From: Clostridiales bacterium
Lineage (GTDB): Bacteria > Bacillota > Clostridia > Lachnospirales > Cellulosilyticaceae
Direction: 5' to 3'
Assembly: GCA_019418225.1 (NCBI GenBank)
Contig: DYCF01000024.1
Coordinates: 3,762-67,761 of the forward strand
Length of the DNA stretch: 64,000 bases
Part shown: positions 33,616 through 42,336 of the stretch, one piece after another
Layout: every line of letters begins with the position of its first letter
Numbering within the stretch: the stretch's first letter is position 1
The notes under the pieces: generated by a model
Databases searched by the model: none
Told to the model about the DNA's origin: nothing
What the model saw: only the letters and a program-made list of their open reading frames with translations
Program-made: the position numbers and the translations under genes

Positions 33616-34557
33616 ATGGAAAAAAAATCTTTTATTGCTAAACTGCAAAATATGCCTGTAGCAATTCTGCCGACAATGGTAGGGGCTGCAACACTTTCAA
33701 ATATGTACCTTCCACTAGGCTATACATGGGTACGCCACCTAACAATGTGGGCTGCTGCACTCGTAGTCATTGCCTACCTTATGAAAATCATTTTCCACTT
33801 TAACACTGTGAAAAATGAATATTCAAACACTGTTCCAGCTAGTTTATATGCTGGTCTTACAATGATAACAATGATTTTAGGAAGCTACATCTTTGACTTT
33901 AGCCCTGTAATTGGTAAGGCTTTATGGTCAATTGGTCTTGCTGTGCATTCAGTTCACCTTGTTGTTTTCATCTATCGTAATATTGTAAAAGGTGTTAATA
34001 TCAATACTTTCGTACCAAGCTGGTTCGTTACATTCAACGGAATTATGGTAAGTACTGTAACAGGTACAGTGATGAATGAACCTACAATCTGTAAATTCAT
34101 TGTTTACTATGGTATTGCAGCATTCGTAATCATTATGCCATTTATGATTGTAAGACTTATTAAACATCCAATAGCAGATCCACTCTTCCACACAAAAGCA
34201 ATTGTACTTGCACCATCAAGTCTTTGCGTGGTAAGTTACTTAAACTTCATCACTGAGCCAAATGCTATTCTTGTTTATTTCTTATATGCAGCAGTATTTT
34301 GTTCTTTAATTTACATTTTAATTAACTTACCAAAATTCTTCTCATTTAAATTCCACCCTGGATTTGCGGGACTTACTTTCCCAATGGCAATTGGAATTGT
34401 AGCGTCTAACAAATTTGCTGGTTTCCTTACAGCTGGTGGACATGAAATGTTCGGAAATATTATCAAACAAGTAGCTGGACTTCAACTTTATATCACAACA
34501 GCTATTATTGCATTTGTATTATTCAACTTTGCAATGATGTTAAAAAAAGATAAATAA
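33616..34557 (+). CDS. TDT-family (TehA/SLAC1-like) anion channel or exporter
   Basis: The 313-residue protein has about ten membrane segments beginning PVAILPTMVGAATLSNMYLPLGYTWVRH, and the FHPGFAGLTFPMAIGIVASNKF stretch typical of the TDT family. TDT members include the TehA channel, SLAC1 and the sulfite exporter SSU1. As last gene of the nar-like operon, next to sulfite reductase, it may move nitrite, nitrate or sulfite. No NarK-type transporter is present. Which anion it passes cannot be told from sequence. Confidence 0.82.
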   Translation: MEKKSFIAKLQNMPVAILPTMVGAATLSNMYLPLGYTWVRHLTMWAAALVVIAYLMKIIFHFNTVKNEYSNTVPASLYAGLTMITMILGSYIFDFSPVIGKALWSIGLAVHSVHLVVFIYRNIVKGVNINTFVPSWFVTFNGIMVSTVTGTVMNEPTICKFIVYYGIAAFVIIMPFMIVRLIKHPIADPLFHTKAIVLAPSSLCVVSYLNFITEPNAILVYFLYAAVFCSLIYILINLPKFFSFKFHPGFAGLTFPMAIGIVASNKFAGFLTAGGHEMFGNIIKQVAGLQLYITTAIIAFVLFNFAMMLKKDK

Positions 34558-34559
34558 TC

Positions 34560-34627
34560 TATAGCGAAATCAACTAAAACCTTGAAATATAGGTGTAGGT
34601 AAATAGGTTTCTCTCAATATTTATAGA
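34560..34627 (-). repeat. TATAGA-bounded repeat, copy B (half element)
   Basis: Read on the minus strand it matches the second half of the family, from GAGAAACC through TACCTACACCTATATTTC to GGTTTTAGTTG, and both ends keep TATAG. The first stem is missing. It follows the stop of the TDT gene by 2 bp. Confidence 0.75.
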
Positions 34628-34636
34628 TTAGAAAAG

Positions 34637-34689
34637 TAAAAGGCCGAGAGATGATTCTACTTAAGTAGTAGGCATCTTTCGGCTTTTTA
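34637..34689 (+). terminator. Terminator of the nar-like operon
   Basis: AAAAGGCCGAGAGATG pairs with CATCTTTCGGCTTTTT (few mismatches) around an ACTTAAGT-containing loop. Confidence 0.8.
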
Positions 34690-34885
34690 TCATATTTCTG
34701 CTTATAATACAGTACTATGTTTATGAGGCAGCAATATTTGTAGTAACTATTATGACACACATCTTATATCCTATGATTTAAAAGTCGATTATAATGAATT
34801 TAATTAAATACATATTTATAGATTGGCGGCCTATCCTATATTTATAGTAGACCGTTATTTTATTGAAATGAAAGGAGTTAATTCA

Positions 34886-35491
34886 ATGAAAGAAGATATT
34901 GTTACTTTAATTTTAATGGGCGGAGAAAATAAACGTATGGGGGGCAATCATAAGGCCTTTTTGGAGTTTCAAGGGGAGAGCTTTTTAGAAAAAATTGTTC
35001 ATGAAATGGCTCCTTTTTCTCCTGTAGTATTATCTGTGAATGAAGCTGAGAAGTTCAATCGCTTAAATAATCCTGTACTTGCAAATTATCCGATGATTAT
35101 TGATGAAGTTAAAGGGATTGGCCCTATGGGCGGTATCTATACAGCACTTAAAGAACTTGACTATACTTATGTTTTTGTAACTGCTTGTGATATGCCTTTT
35201 ATGACAGCCAAGCTTGGTGAATTTATGTATGAAAAAATAAAAGCACTAAAGCCTGCACCTTCTGCCTTAGTCTTAAGTGATCATGAAGGTAAATTCTCTC
35301 CTCTAGGCGGCATTTACTCCAAACAACTCCTGCCTTATATTGAAGAAATGATTAAGAACGAAAACTATCGTCTTGGAAAGCTACTTAAAATATCTGATGC
35401 TTTTATCTTGCCGATTAGTGAAACGCCTTTTAATGACGACGTGCTTCGCAATATCAACACTCCAGATGAATATAACGGCATACTACTGTAA
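34886..35491 (+). CDS. mobA: Molybdenum cofactor guanylyltransferase MobA
   Basis: About 201 residues, started at 34886 where AAAGGAG lies 8 bp upstream; the longer frame lacks a site. MobA adds GMP to molybdopterin to make the bis-MGD form needed by NapA/NarA-type enzymes. Seen are the nucleotide-binding LILMGGENKRMGGNHKAFLEF, DEVKGIGPMGGIYTAL and the metal-binding VTACDMPFM. Its location directly after the nar-like operon, with its own terminator-separated transcript, fits cofactor supply to that reductase. Confidence 0.9.
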   Translation: MKEDIVTLILMGGENKRMGGNHKAFLEFQGESFLEKIVHEMAPFSPVVLSVNEAEKFNRLNNPVLANYPMIIDEVKGIGPMGGIYTALKELDYTYVFVTACDMPFMTAKLGEFMYEKIKALKPAPSALVLSDHEGKFSPLGGIYSKQLLPYIEEMIKNENYRLGKLLKISDAFILPISETPFNDDVLRNINTPDEYNGILL

Positions 35492-35543
35492 TAAAGGTGC
35501 TGCCAGGAAACTCTAGATTTCGTTTCCTAGCAGCACCTTTATT
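35490..35543 (+). terminator. Terminator of mobA
   Basis: A near-perfect 22-bp stem, AATAAAGGTGCTGC... with ...GCAGCACCTTTATT, begins in the mobA stop region. 35544-35668 beyond it shows no gene; a 28-codon minus-strand fragment there has no start codon. Confidence 0.9.
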
Positions 35544-35668
35544 GATTACCATCTACGTTCATAATCTTGCTTTAAAATCCCATATAACTCATGATCGCCA
35601 TATGAGCCATCTTTCTCCCCTCCTATATACTTTTATCAGTATTTTTATCAGTATCACCCTTTTTCTTT

Positions 35669-38152
35669 TTAATTACAATAGATTAAATTGCTATCCATGT
35701 ATCCTTTGACTAATTCATATCCTTTTTCATATTCTAGCTCATCAATACATTCTTTAACTTGCTGTAAAAACTTTTCTTCATTACTACCATAACTATATTT
35801 TTTAATTTCTTTTATCGCTTGATCTAATAAATCTAAATCCATCTGTTCAAAGCCATTTTTTAATACAGCTAACTGATTAAACTGTATTTCTAATAAGTAT
35901 TCTTTTTCCTGCTGCGTTATTTCTAACTGGCTCTCCTCTAAAAATTCTTTCAGTGCCTTGCAGACCTTTTGTACTACTTCTTGAAGCTGAGGTAATAATT
36001 CTTCAATCTTCTTTATATTGCACGCATTTGCTGCGCTTTCTAATTGTTCACTAATCTGTGCAATATAAGATATGCCTATATTACGGCTCATCCCCTTAAT
36101 GCCATGTACATTTATTTTAAAGTCCTTTAAATTCCACTTATACTGTTCTTCAAGGTTATTACTAATTTCAGTGACTTCCTTCACGTAAGTTTTTAACACC
36201 TCTTTATAAAGTGCTGTATTCCCATTTAACTTATGAAGTACCTCTTCTACCTGACCGCCTAAGATATCATTCAGCCTACTTATTTCATCCTTGTGTTTCC
36301 CAGTCGACTTTTTATTGTCTTCCGCTACTTTATTATCATATACAATTAATCTTTGTGGTAAATAGGTTAGTAAGATTTTATGCAGTTTAGTGACATCAAT
36401 AGGCTTTGAAATATATTCTGTGAATCCTTCTTTAATAAACTCCTCCCTTGCTCCTATAATTGCATTAGCTGTTAGCGCAATTATTGGTGTATCTTGATTG
36501 TATATATGTGGATGCTTTCGAATATATCTTATCGTCTCAATGCCATTCATCTCTGGCATCATATGATCCATAAAGACTAAATCATATGCCTTATTTTCAA
36601 GTGCCTCTAAGCATGCCCTGCCACTTAATACTGTCTCCATTTCAAATTTATAACACGCCATTAAACCCTTGGCTACCTCTAGATTGACTTTGTTATCATC
36701 TACAATAAGTATTCTTGCTTGAGGCGCTCTAAAGCTTACTTGATTTTCTTCATCTAAAGAATCTATTCTCTTACGCGTAGGCATAAGGTTTATAATCTTT
36801 TGAGGAAGTGTTATGATAAACTCACTTCCCTCTCCATAAACACTTCTTACCTCAATGCCTCCGTTCATTAAATCTAAAAATCCTTTGCAAATGCATAAAC
36901 CTAAGCCTGTTCCTTCTAATCCATGATTTCTTTTTATATCGAGTCTTTCAAAGCTATTAAAAAGCTTCTCTAAGTCCTCTTCTTTAATACCTATTCCTGT
37001 ATCTTTAATGCTTATTCTCAGCCTTGCTTCATCCCTATATCTTTCCCAATCAAGGATTACCCTAATTTCTCCTTCATTTGTATACTTCACTGCATTTCCC
37101 AATATATTTACTAGAATCTGCTTCACTCTAATTTCATCTCCATATAACCAACTCGGTAAGTCCTTTGCAATATCTACTGTCAACTTAATTGGGCGACCTC
37201 CTAAACGAAATCTCATCATCTGCACTATATCGTTTAACACCATTCTTGGGTCATACTGGCCATTTACAATCTCCATTTTACCTGATTCAATCTTAGATAA
37301 ATCTAATATATCATTAATAATAGAAAGTAATGATGTGGCTGCCCTTTGAATATTAGTAGCCTTATCTCTTACTGTATCTGTAATTTCTTCTCTTATAACA
37401 AGCTCCGTCATCCCTAAAATCACATTCATAGGTGTACGAATCTCATGTGACATATTTGCTAGAAACTGACTTTTTGCAAGGTTAGCTTCTTCTGCTTCTT
37501 GCTTAGCAAGTTCAATCTTCCTTACAGATTCCTCTAACATTTGCTTATGTCTTTTCATTTCTTCATGCTGCTTGCGAAAAATCTGCTTTTGCATATAAAA
37601 CATCGTTCCAGTCATTAAACTTACTATAATAACCCCTAACAAATTATCTCGTGTACTTTCTTGTATATTAATCCAAGTTATAATGCCACTATCTTTCTCA
37701 AGCCTCATTTTATATGTTAAGATACATGCTGCAATCTCCAAAACTACCATAATCGGCAGCGCCTTACCTTCTATTAACGTAAAGCTTAAAATAATCCCAA
37801 AAATAAAGTAACTTGGAATACTACTTGTAAGACCTGATGAAGACATAAAAAGTATAGGCAGACAAATTAAATTAAGTACACCACATGCCACAATGGCACT
37901 TACTTTATAATCTTTTTTCCAATTAGTATATATAAAGATTCCCCATGTAAAGGCTGTCAAAAACAGATTTAGGCTTATTAACACCTTGGATGTATAACAA
38001 AATACTGCTATTACCGAGTTTATAGCAGATGTCAGAAATCCACCTATAGTAATTGTGTTAATAAGCTTCATATTAAACGCCATATCTTCATTAAAGTACT
38101 TATCTATAAACTTATTAATATATTTTATCGTATAAATTTCATGCCTCTTCAT
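35669..38152 (-). CDS. Membrane hybrid sensor histidine kinase with receiver and Hpt domains
   Basis: An 827-residue protein. Residues about 25-205 hold six hydrophobic segments with no extracytoplasmic domain. A coiled coil leads to HisKA (FLANMSHEIRTPMNVIL, phospho-His near 237), HATPase (ILGNAVKYTNEG; GTGLGLCICKGFLDLMNGG), one receiver (ILIVDDNKVNLEVAKGL, phospho-Asp in YDLVFMDHMMPEMNG, then ALTANA and YISKPID) and a C-terminal Hpt domain (NVHGIKGMSRNIG). All phosphorelay residues are intact. No response regulator is adjacent, so the final target is elsewhere. Signal unknown. Confidence 0.94.
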   Translation of the reverse strand: MKRHEIYTIKYINKFIDKYFNEDMAFNMKLINTITIGGFLTSAINSVIAVFCYTSKVLISLNLFLTAFTWGIFIYTNWKKDYKVSAIVACGVLNLICLPILFMSSSGLTSSIPSYFIFGIILSFTLIEGKALPIMVVLEIAACILTYKMRLEKDSGIITWINIQESTRDNLLGVIIVSLMTGTMFYMQKQIFRKQHEEMKRHKQMLEESVRKIELAKQEAEEANLAKSQFLANMSHEIRTPMNVILGMTELVIREEITDTVRDKATNIQRAATSLLSIINDILDLSKIESGKMEIVNGQYDPRMVLNDIVQMMRFRLGGRPIKLTVDIAKDLPSWLYGDEIRVKQILVNILGNAVKYTNEGEIRVILDWERYRDEARLRISIKDTGIGIKEEDLEKLFNSFERLDIKRNHGLEGTGLGLCICKGFLDLMNGGIEVRSVYGEGSEFIITLPQKIINLMPTRKRIDSLDEENQVSFRAPQARILIVDDNKVNLEVAKGLMACYKFEMETVLSGRACLEALENKAYDLVFMDHMMPEMNGIETIRYIRKHPHIYNQDTPIIALTANAIIGAREEFIKEGFTEYISKPIDVTKLHKILLTYLPQRLIVYDNKVAEDNKKSTGKHKDEISRLNDILGGQVEEVLHKLNGNTALYKEVLKTYVKEVTEISNNLEEQYKWNLKDFKINVHGIKGMSRNIGISYIAQISEQLESAANACNIKKIEELLPQLQEVVQKVCKALKEFLEESQLEITQQEKEYLLEIQFNQLAVLKNGFEQMDLDLLDQAIKEIKKYSYGSNEEKFLQQVKECIDELEYEKGYELVKGYMDSNLIYCN

Positions 38153-38209
38153 TCTAACCCTCTTATATCATTTGCCATATGCATATTTCAATTATATAGA
38201 CTATTTATC

Positions 38210-38657
38210 TATAGATTTCACATTTATAAATTTTAGTTATCCCTAGTTTTGAGTCATGTGAAATCATTGTGAGAAACCTCTTTACCTACATGTATATTTC
38301 AAGGTTTTAGTTGGTTTCTCTATAGATTTCACATTTATAAATTTTAGTTATCCCTAGTTTTGAGTCATGTGAAATCATTGTGAGAAACCTCTTTACCTAC
38401 ATGTATATTTCAAGGTTTTACTTGGTTTCTCTATAGATTTCACATTTATAAATTTTAGTTATTCACAGTTTTGAGTCATGTGAAATCATTATGAGAAACC
38501 TCTTTACCTACATGTATATTTCAAGGTTTTACTTGGTTTCTCTATAGATTTCACATTTATAAATTTTAGTTATTCACAGTTTTGAGTCATGTGAAATCAT
38601 TATGAGAAACCTCTTTACCTACATGTATATTTCAAGGTTTTACTTGGTTTCTCTATA
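38210..38657 (+). repeat. Four head-to-tail copies of the TATAGA-bounded 111-bp repeat
   Basis: Units start at 38210, 38321, 38432 and 38543, each exactly 111 bp and sharing TCTATAGA at the joints. Every unit has GATTTCACAT/ATGTGAAATC and GAGAAACC/GGTTTCTC stems. Units 1-2 share TATCCCTAG and ATTGTGAG; units 3-4 share TATTCACAG and ATTATGAG. There are no unique spacers, so it is not a CRISPR array. It fills the gap between two minus-strand genes. Confidence 0.95.
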
Positions 38658-38690
38658 ATATCGACAGCTATAAGAGTTTACATAATAGGA

Positions 38691-39947
38691 TTATAAAACC
38701 ACCTGATATAAAATATCTATAGTTTGCCCAATACAAATTTCACCCTTTTTACAGAATAACTCTCTTTCCTTTAAAATTTCTGTTTCTATACATTTAGTGC
38801 CTTGATGCCATTTATCATCTAAAAACATAATGATTGTTGCTAACTGATCCTTAGTGACATAATCATCTTCTTCTAGCCCCATAAGCCCTATAATTTCATC
38901 TACATATGACTCTGGATAATTTTTACCTATTCTTTTTAAAATGCATGCCAACTGTCTTGTTCGAATCGGCTTTTGGAAATCTTCACCTCGACTTACCCAT
39001 CCTCTTTCTTCAAAGTGTAAAACCGCCTGCTGCATTGCCATAGAAATAGATTTGTTATCTAATATATACGTGCCATCCACTTCTCTTAAGCTAAAATTTT
39101 CTCTACCATATTCAAACAGTTTATTAATATCTTCATACTGAGTAGGTGTGCTATCTTTCATTACTACTGCAATAAGTTCAATATTGTCATATACTGCTTT
39201 CGCCACTAACGTCTGCTTCGCATCATCATGAAAGCCTGTCTTACAAGCAACTACATGTGAATTATAATAAGGTGTTTCACGCTTAAGTAACCTAGAGGAA
39301 TTAGTTATCTGGAAACTCGTTCCTTTATTATAGATATTAAAAGTATGCCGCGCAGTTCCTGCTATCTCTTCAACTAAAGGGTCATCAAAAGCACCTCTTG
39401 CAATTTGTGCCATATCATAAGGTGTCGTATAATGCGCAGGGTCATGATAGCCATGAGGATTTACAAAATGAGATTCATAAGCCCCTAAGCTTTGTGCTTT
39501 AGCATTCATCTGAGCTGCAAAATTTGAAATATCTCCTGCCGTACTACATGCCAAATCATAAGCAATGAAGTTATCAGACCCCAAAAGTAGGCCATATAAG
39601 CCTTCTTTTTTAGTATAACTATCTCCCACCTCTAAGCCTATTTGGCTGCTATCTCCTGGCACATTTTCTATACATGCCTGAGACTTTGTAATAATCGCAT
39701 CATCATCTAATTCCTCTGATACAATAAGTGCTGTTAAAATCTTCGTAATACTAGCCGGATAAAGCGCCTCGTGCGCATTTTTCTCATACAATATTGTATT
39801 TGTCTTTGGCTCAATCAAAATAGCACCTTCTGCAGCTATTTCAGGTTCTGCCATAATAGACTCTGTCATCGTTGGTACTGCTAACATTGAACTCGTTATG
39901 CCTAACGTAAGTATACAAATTAACCTTCTCATTCCCTTTCGTACCAT
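38691..39947 (-). CDS. dacF: D-alanyl-D-alanine carboxypeptidase (PBP5/DacF type) with SLH-like tail
   Basis: A 418-residue exported protein (signal segment LICILTLGITSSMLAVPT). The penicillin-binding S11 peptidase motifs are complete: SITK (S-x-x-K), GSDN (S-x-N) and CKTG (K-T-G). It trims the terminal D-Ala of peptidoglycan stem peptides. The C-terminal ~130 residues are not the usual PBP5 beta domain; they read AVLHFEERGWVSRG...IRTRQLACILKRIG and VTKDQLATIIMFL, a degenerate S-layer-homology pattern that may bind wall polymer. It is monocistronic and followed by the repeat cluster. Confidence 0.9.
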   Translation of the reverse strand: MVRKGMRRLICILTLGITSSMLAVPTMTESIMAEPEIAAEGAILIEPKTNTILYEKNAHEALYPASITKILTALIVSEELDDDAIITKSQACIENVPGDSSQIGLEVGDSYTKKEGLYGLLLGSDNFIAYDLACSTAGDISNFAAQMNAKAQSLGAYESHFVNPHGYHDPAHYTTPYDMAQIARGAFDDPLVEEIAGTARHTFNIYNKGTSFQITNSSRLLKRETPYYNSHVVACKTGFHDDAKQTLVAKAVYDNIELIAVVMKDSTPTQYEDINKLFEYGRENFSLREVDGTYILDNKSISMAMQQAVLHFEERGWVSRGEDFQKPIRTRQLACILKRIGKNYPESYVDEIIGLMGLEEDDYVTKDQLATIIMFLDDKWHQGTKCIETEILKERELFCKKGEICIGQTIDILYQVVL

Positions 39948-40091
39948 TTTCTCCCCATCCTATCTTCTCTTGTTTAATAAATGTTTTACTATATTTTACC
40001 ATTTTATCTTTATTTTCTCAATATTATATGTATCATTGCTTGACAGATAATATATTTAATACTGCAATACAAGAGAATCCTTAGATTCAAA

Positions 40092-40136
40092 AATAGAGGT
40101 ATCGTGAAACTATTTATAGTTTCACGATACCTCTTT
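40092..40136 (-). terminator. Terminator downstream of the DUF2809 gene
   Basis: Perfect arms AGAGGTATCGTGAAACTA and TAGTTTCACGATACCTCT with a 4-nt loop, 30 bp after the stop of the gene at 40166. Confidence 0.8.
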
Positions 40137-40165
40137 ACTTAAAGTGTATTTTTAGTGAACATCAT

Positions 40166-40609
40166 CTATTCTACTAATCTAATTTTAGTATCCTTTTGAT
40201 GTATCCTTATTTGATTTCTTATGAGACTTAAACTAATGTTTATCCCGCCTCCTAAAATAATTCCTACTGTATAGCAGATTAAATCTGACCATAAAAATCC
40301 TCTACCTAGAACTAAGGCCCCAAATGTTGTCTCCCGAATATGATTAATCCACTGCGCCTGATAAAGCTGAGAAATTTCAATTCCAAAGCTAAATAGCAGT
40401 GCAATACACACCGCTTTATACACCTTCATAGGCGGTGATAAAAAGCGTAGCCCGAAATATACCATCATTGCCCATAATGTGTCCCCTGCATAAAGCCTTA
40501 TAAATTCTGGCAAATATGTACCTAACTTTCTAGAGGCAAGACCTAATATCATAATGCTTAGCGTCAAAATGCCATATAGTATCCGTTCTTTAAACATATT
40601 CTTTTTCAT
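40166..40609 (-). CDS. DUF2809-like small membrane protein
   Basis: About 147 residues from the ATG at 40609 (an in-frame GTG four codons earlier is possible). Four to five hydrophobic segments are seen: ILYGILTLSIMILGLASRKLG, LRLYAGDTLWAMMVYFGLRFL, ALLFSFGIEISQLYQAQWI and WSDLICYTVGIILGGGINI. The RLYAGDTLWAMMVYF and EISQLYQ...DLICYTVG features fit DUF2809, a family without known function. Probably co-transcribed with the zinc-ribbon gene 13 bp upstream. Confidence 0.8.
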   Translation of the reverse strand: MKKNMFKERILYGILTLSIMILGLASRKLGTYLPEFIRLYAGDTLWAMMVYFGLRFLSPPMKVYKAVCIALLFSFGIEISQLYQAQWINHIRETTFGALVLGRGFLWSDLICYTVGIILGGGINISLSLIRNQIRIHQKDTKIRLVE

Positions 40610-40633
40610 ATACTCACCCACTTCAATAGCCTA

Positions 40634-40975
40634 CTATGCAATCATCTTGCAGAGTATTAAAATGAGTAGTGCTATAACGACCAAGCCGACATACATGATT
40701 ACTTCTAAGTGATGTGTCTGAATCTCTAACTCATTCATCATGCGTTCAAAATCGATACCAGTTCTATAAAAATGAGATTTCTTGATGGCCTCATCAAATT
40801 TAATTTTTAATGCGTGTTTCTCTTCCTTTGTGTAGCCATCCCACATTTCTTTTTCTATTTTTGTATTATACATAGATGTACTGCATTCACTACATAGTTG
40901 CAGTTCTTCTTCATTCTCATGCACTGCACTGCCTAAAAAGCCACATTTTGGACAATAATAAATATATCTTTTCAT
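40634..40975 (-). CDS. Zinc-ribbon protein with C-terminal membrane anchor
   Basis: The 113-residue protein has an N-terminal CPKCG...CSECS pair (residues 8-11 and 28-31), a charged helical middle part and one C-terminal membrane segment (VIMYVGLVVIALLILILC). Tail-anchored zinc ribbons of this size are common in Firmicutes, with no assigned function. It shares an operon with the DUF2809 gene; the DNA upstream contains degenerate TATAGA repeats. Confidence 0.7.
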   Translation of the reverse strand: MKRYIYYCPKCGFLGSAVHENEEELQLCSECSTSMYNTKIEKEMWDGYTKEEKHALKIKFDEAIKKSHFYRTGIDFERMMNELEIQTHHLEVIMYVGLVVIALLILILCKMIA

Positions 40976-41053
40976 GTAATCACCCCACTATGAATATTAA
41001 AAAAATAATATCTTTTCTTACAATAATAACATAAATACTTATCTACGTATATT

Positions 41054-41226
41054 TATAGATTCATATTTGCAAAATCTATAAAGAAAACTGTTTATCTGAT
41101 GTATCATTTAGATTTATAGTTGATTTCTCTATAAAACATAATAAATAGCTATATAGATTTCACATTTATAAAATTTAGTTACTCATAGTTTTGTGGTATA
41201 TTTCAAGTTTTCAATTGTTTTCTCTA
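41054..41226 (+). repeat. Two degenerate TATAGA-bounded repeats (copies D1, D2)
   Basis: D1 (41054-41133) runs TATAGA to TCTATA but keeps only traces, including a GATGTATCATTTAGA segment shared with the unit at 55715. D2 (41152-41226) keeps GATTTCACATTTATAAAAT and TTTTCTCTAT but has lost the middle. Both lie between minus-strand genes. Confidence 0.65.
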
Positions 41227-41266
41227 TCACTTATGAATATGAAATTATTTTAAAAGTAAAGAAAAC

Positions 41267-41318
41267 AAAAAGGAAGTGTTGCGAAATTCGTCAAATCATT
41301 TCGTAACACTTCCTTTTT
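41267..41318 (-). terminator. Terminator of the Moco biosynthesis operon
   Basis: AAAAAGGAAGTGTTGCGAAA pairs with TTTCGTAACACTTCCTTTTT (one mismatch) around a 12-nt loop, downstream of mogA. Confidence 0.85.
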
Positions 41319-41404
41319 AAGGTCGTATGAATCATTTTTTAACTCGTATAGCACATTGTCTTTGTCCATTGAACACGCCCTATAGGATTTATATCATAAT
41401 ATCT

Positions 41405-41905
41405 TTATTTATGATCTGGCATGGCACATTCCGATGCGCTTCCTATTAATATTTCAATACCATGTTGTAGACTTCCCATAATGCTTTCTAAGTTTTCTCT
41501 TACAGCTTTAGGACTACCTGGCAGATTAATAATTAATGTATCCTTTCGAATCCCCGCTGCACTACGACTCAACATCGCACGTGGCGTAATCTGAAGGCTA
41601 TAGTAACGCATAGCTTCTGGAATACCTGGTACCTGCTTTTCTACGATATCTAATGTAGCTTCTGGTGTACAATCTCTCTTTGAAAACCCTGTGCCACCTG
41701 TTGTTAAAATTAGGTCCACACGTTTTTCATCACACCAAGTTTTCATCATTTCTGAAAGCTGTGCCCTTTCATCAGGTAAAATCACATATTCGACTACCTT
41801 AAAGCCTTTTTCTTCCACCATCTCTTGAATGACTTTACCACTTTGGTCTTCTCTTTCACCCTTTGAACCTTTATCACTCGCTGTGATAATACCAACTCTA
41901 ATCAT
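41405..41905 (-). CDS. mogA: Molybdopterin adenylyltransferase (MogA/MoaB family)
   Basis: About 166 residues from the ATG at 41905, which overlaps the MOSC gene and has GGAG 9 bp upstream. MogA activates molybdopterin by adenylation before Mo insertion by MoeA. Motifs: VGIITASDKGSKGEREDQSG, LILTTGGTGFSKRDCTPEAT and LIINLPGSPKAVRENLE. Last gene of the Moco operon. MogA and MoaB are hard to separate by sequence alone. Confidence 0.88.
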   Translation of the reverse strand: MIRVGIITASDKGSKGEREDQSGKVIQEMVEEKGFKVVEYVILPDERAQLSEMMKTWCDEKRVDLILTTGGTGFSKRDCTPEATLDIVEKQVPGIPEAMRYYSLQITPRAMLSRSAAGIRKDTLIINLPGSPKAVRENLESIMGSLQHGIEILIGSASECAMPDHK

Positions 41906-42335
41906 TTTGTTTAATCTCCATTTCATCGCCCACTTTAATTGTGCCACCTTTTAAGACACGCGCAAATACGCCTTCTCTAGGCATAATGCAATCACCTACT
42001 TGATAATAAATCTGGCAATGCTGATGACACTGTTTACCAATTTGTGTGATTTCAAGCTCTACCTCATTACATTTAAAGATTGTGCCAACTGGTACATTTC
42101 TAAAATCATAGCCTTCTACAATAAGATTTTCCCCAAAGGCTCCCGGATGCACCTGGCCACCCCTTGCTTTGAATTCTTCAATTTTCTCATTTGAAATTAA
42201 GCTCACTTGACGATGCCATTTCCCTGCATGTGCATCATTCTCAATTCCAAAATCCTCAATAAAATTTGCTTCTTCTATTTTTACCTTTTGTGTCCCACGT
42301 TTTTCACTAATACATATTGCTAATACTTTTCCCAT
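41898..42335 (-). CDS. MOSC-domain protein
   Basis: A 145-residue stand-alone MOSC domain: AGKWHRQVSLISNEKIEEF, GAFGENLIVEGYDF, and the conserved cysteine in GKQCHQHCQIYYQVGDCIMPREGVFARV. MOSC proteins bind or transfer the molybdenum cofactor or sulfur. It sits between moaA (1 bp) and mogA (8-bp overlap). Small MOSC genes in this position are common in Clostridia; the precise reaction is unknown. Confidence 0.88.
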   Translation of the reverse strand: MGKVLAICISEKRGTQKVKIEEANFIEDFGIENDAHAGKWHRQVSLISNEKIEEFKARGGQVHPGAFGENLIVEGYDFRNVPVGTIFKCNEVELEITQIGKQCHQHCQIYYQVGDCIMPREGVFARVLKGGTIKVGDEMEIKQND

Positions 42336-42336
42336 C

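Noticed and set aside
35544..35668. Minus-strand peptide reading KYIGGEKDGSYGDHELYG
   Set aside because: It reads like a protein tail but is only 28 codons, with stops just upstream and no start codon.
38210..38657. Regular repeats that at first glance resemble a CRISPR array near a Cas-bearing genome
   Set aside because: The 111-bp units abut with no unique spacers and single copies occur elsewhere, so it is a tandem dispersed repeat.
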